Shown in pieces: positions 5,776 to 6,896 of a stretch of 6,896 bases of DNA (the first letter of the stretch is position 1; every line of letters starts with the position of its first letter). This DNA is from Oscillospiraceae bacterium (GTDB taxonomy: Bacteria > Bacillota > Clostridia > Oscillospirales > Ruminococcaceae). The stretch spans positions 1-6,896 of the forward strand of contig JAFTNX010000062.1 of assembly GCA_017451665.1 (NCBI GenBank), given 5' to 3'. The notes under the pieces are model-generated. The model was not told where the DNA came from. It searched no databases and saw only the letters and a program-made list of their open reading frames with translations. The position numbers and the translations under genes were made by a program.

Positions 5776-6312
5776 TCAGGCTTCGTATACTCGTACTTCG
5801 CAGTTGCCCATAAAGAAGTTTAAAAATTCGTCGTTTGTCATATCATGGAAATAGGTTTCAATAATTCTGCAAACGCCACCGTGAGATACAAGAAGAATAT
5901 TTTCGTTTTCGTAATTGTTGATGATTTCATCTAAAAATCCGTAAACTCTGTGGGCAAGCTCTAAAAGTGACTCCCCTGTTTTGCCCATTTTAACGCCGAA
6001 TTCAGTTTTGTTTTTTGCAAATCCGTCAGCGTGCCTGTCCATTCCTTCGTATTTTCCGTAGTCCCATTCAGTGAGTCTTTCGTCAATAACAAAAGGTACG
6101 CCTATTCTGTCGGAAACAATCTGTGCAGTCTGGATAGCTCTCTGGAGTGGCGAACAGATTATAACATCAATGTTTCTGAACATTTTTATTTCCTTGGCAA
6201 GGTTTTTTGCCTGCTCAAGCCCGTTGTATGTAAGAAAAACGTCGGTTACACCACAAATACGGTTGTCAAGATTCCAACCTGTCTGTCCGTGTCTTGTAGA
6301 ATAAATCTTCAT
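5776..6312 (-). CDS. Histidine phosphatase family protein (phosphoglycerate mutase-like)
   Basis: The 178-residue cytosolic enzyme belongs to the branch-1 histidine phosphatase superfamily. The phosphohistidine motif TRHGQT is at residues 6-11 (catalytic H8, R7). SPLQRAIQTA at 54-63 provides R58. The general acid is likely E82 in 'LTEWDYGKYEG', and the second His is H144 in 'LLVSHGG'. All core residues are present and length is slightly short for the family (about 200). Relatives include GpmB-like phosphatases and CobC alpha-ribazole phosphatase; the substrate cannot be assigned and no cobalamin gene is nearby. The ATG at 6312 is chosen because AAGGAG lies about 8 bases upstream and the protein starts directly at the beta-strand before RHG. 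A start at 6354 would put its first codons inside a terminator stem. No clear promoter lies between that terminator and this ATG. Confidence 0.94.
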   Translation of the reverse strand: MKIYSTRHGQTGWNLDNRICGVTDVFLTYNGLEQAKNLAKEIKMFRNIDVIICSPLQRAIQTAQIVSDRIGVPFVIDERLTEWDYGKYEGMDRHADGFAKNKTEFGVKMGKTGESLLELAHRVYGFLDEIINNYENENILLVSHGGVCRIIETYFHDMTNDEFLNFFMGNCEVRVYEA

Positions 6313-6336
6313 AATTAAAACTCCTTCTGACTTTAC

Positions 6337-6368
6337 AAAAAACGCCCTTTTCAATTAAGAATAGGGCG
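6337..6368 (-). terminator. Terminator between the membrane-protein and phosphatase genes
   Basis: On the minus strand CGCCCT (6368-6363) pairs with AGGGCG (6348-6343). After a T-T mismatch the stem extends by TTC/GAA, leaving a 6-base loop. TTTTTTG follows. It ends the transcript of the upstream gene (stop at 6391) but lies only 24 bases before the phosphatase ATG, so it could act as a partial terminator governing readthrough into that gene. Confidence 0.88.
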
Positions 6369-6390
6369 ATGTAGTAGTAACTATTGATTT

Positions 6391-6879
6391 TTAAACGTAT
6401 TTGTACTTGACTTTAAAATAGTATTCGTATTCCTCGTAATTTTTTTCCTTACCCCAGAATACATTGATTTTAACAATACAGCTTTCGATTTCACCGGTCG
6501 GAATTTTTAAAACCTTGCTCTTTGAAACAATTTCTTTTCCGTCTTCATCGTAAACTGTGTAGAATATATCTCCTGCGTATTTTCCTTTATAGCTCACCTT
6601 GATGTCGCTGACGATTTCCTCGCCAACAGGAGTATCTCTCTTAACCTTCTGTGTAACTTCCGGTATTTTATCGGAAATATCAGATATTTCAAGTGTCTGA
6701 TGCTCTTTTACATCATTTTTATATCTTGTACTGATGTGATAATCCTTTGGTGTAATTGTGGTTTCGTTGTTTTCAACTTCAACTTCGCCTATGTCTACAT
6801 CAGGTCTGCCTGTATATATAAAAACACAGCCTACAATAAAAATTGCACCAAAAACAATAATAAGTATCTTTTTAAGCAT
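6391..6879 (-). CDS. Small membrane-anchored or lipoprotein-like protein, unknown function
   Basis: I do not recognise a family. The 162-residue product begins MLKK followed by a hydrophobic stretch (about residues 5-22), which contains IVGC at 15-18, a possible lipobox with C18 as the lipidated residue. The hydrophobic run continues past the Cys (VFIY), so an uncleaved N-terminal anchor is equally likely. The rest is hydrophilic, acidic near 27-40. From about 84 on it alternates polar and hydrophobic residues (VSYKGKYAGDIFYTVYDEDG, later tyrosine-rich strands to the end), suggesting a small beta-sandwich outside the membrane. Two adjacent ATGs exist (6882 and 6879); the second is preferred since GGAGG (6887-6891) then lies 7 bases upstream. 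Its promoter is outside the window, so it may be the last gene of an upstream operon. It is followed by its own terminator. Confidence 0.85.
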   Translation of the reverse strand: MLKKILIIVFGAIFIVGCVFIYTGRPDVDIGEVEVENNETTITPKDYHISTRYKNDVKEHQTLEISDISDKIPEVTQKVKRDTPVGEEIVSDIKVSYKGKYAGDIFYTVYDEDGKEIVSKSKVLKIPTGEIESCIVKINVFWGKEKNYEEYEYYFKVKYKYV

Positions 6880-6896
6880 CATTACACCTCCCAAAT

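Noticed and set aside
6313..6354. N-terminal extension of the histidine phosphatase (14 codons)
   Set aside because: Its first codons lie in the terminator stem and U-tract; the ATG at 6312 has a better ribosome binding site and fits the family start.

Overview
The window looks like a piece of a low-GC Gram-positive chromosome, most likely an anaerobic gut or rumen Clostridia member (Oscillospiraceae/Ruminococcaceae-like). The reasons are AT-rich intergenic DNA, strong AGGAGG-type ribosome binding sites, sigma-A type promoters, U-tailed hairpin terminators and dispersed structured intergenic repeats. This placement is inferred from style, not from a marker gene.

Layout, left to right. Positions 1-156 form a large ungapped inverted repeat centred on a perfect 40-bp palindrome, with a hairpin in each arm. 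Next is a minus-strand gene (213-737) for a small membrane protein with an NfeD-like C-terminal domain, driven by a perfect-consensus promoter (773-801). A terminator (907-945) closes a two-gene minus-strand operon (954-4425) encoding the two halves of a heterodimeric ABC exporter. The upstream half carries the degenerate ATP site residues and the downstream half the catalytic ones. A 231-bp divergent promoter region (4426-4656) separates this operon from a plus-strand gene (4657-5502), whose product joins an N-terminal AraC-type DNA-binding domain to a C-terminal GGDEF domain. A bidirectional terminator (5541-5574) and a roughly 170-bp hairpin-rich spacer (5602-5773) follow. Then come a minus-strand histidine phosphatase gene (5776-6312), another terminator (6337-6368) and a minus-strand gene for a small membrane-anchored or lipoprotein-like protein of unknown function (6391-6879).

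The most notable unit is 954-5502, an AraC-GGDEF fusion regulator divergent from a heterodimeric exporter. AraC-type regulators transcribed divergently from an exporter commonly control it. Here the usual small-molecule effector domain appears to be replaced by a GGDEF domain that keeps its key nucleotide- and metal-binding positions and canonical spacing. This suggests, without proving, a link between cyclic-dinucleotide or GTP chemistry and exporter expression. A 21-bp-period tandem repeat in the regulator's leader and a repeated GTTTAC motif at both promoters are candidate binding sites. The other genes look like independent housekeeping or envelope functions.
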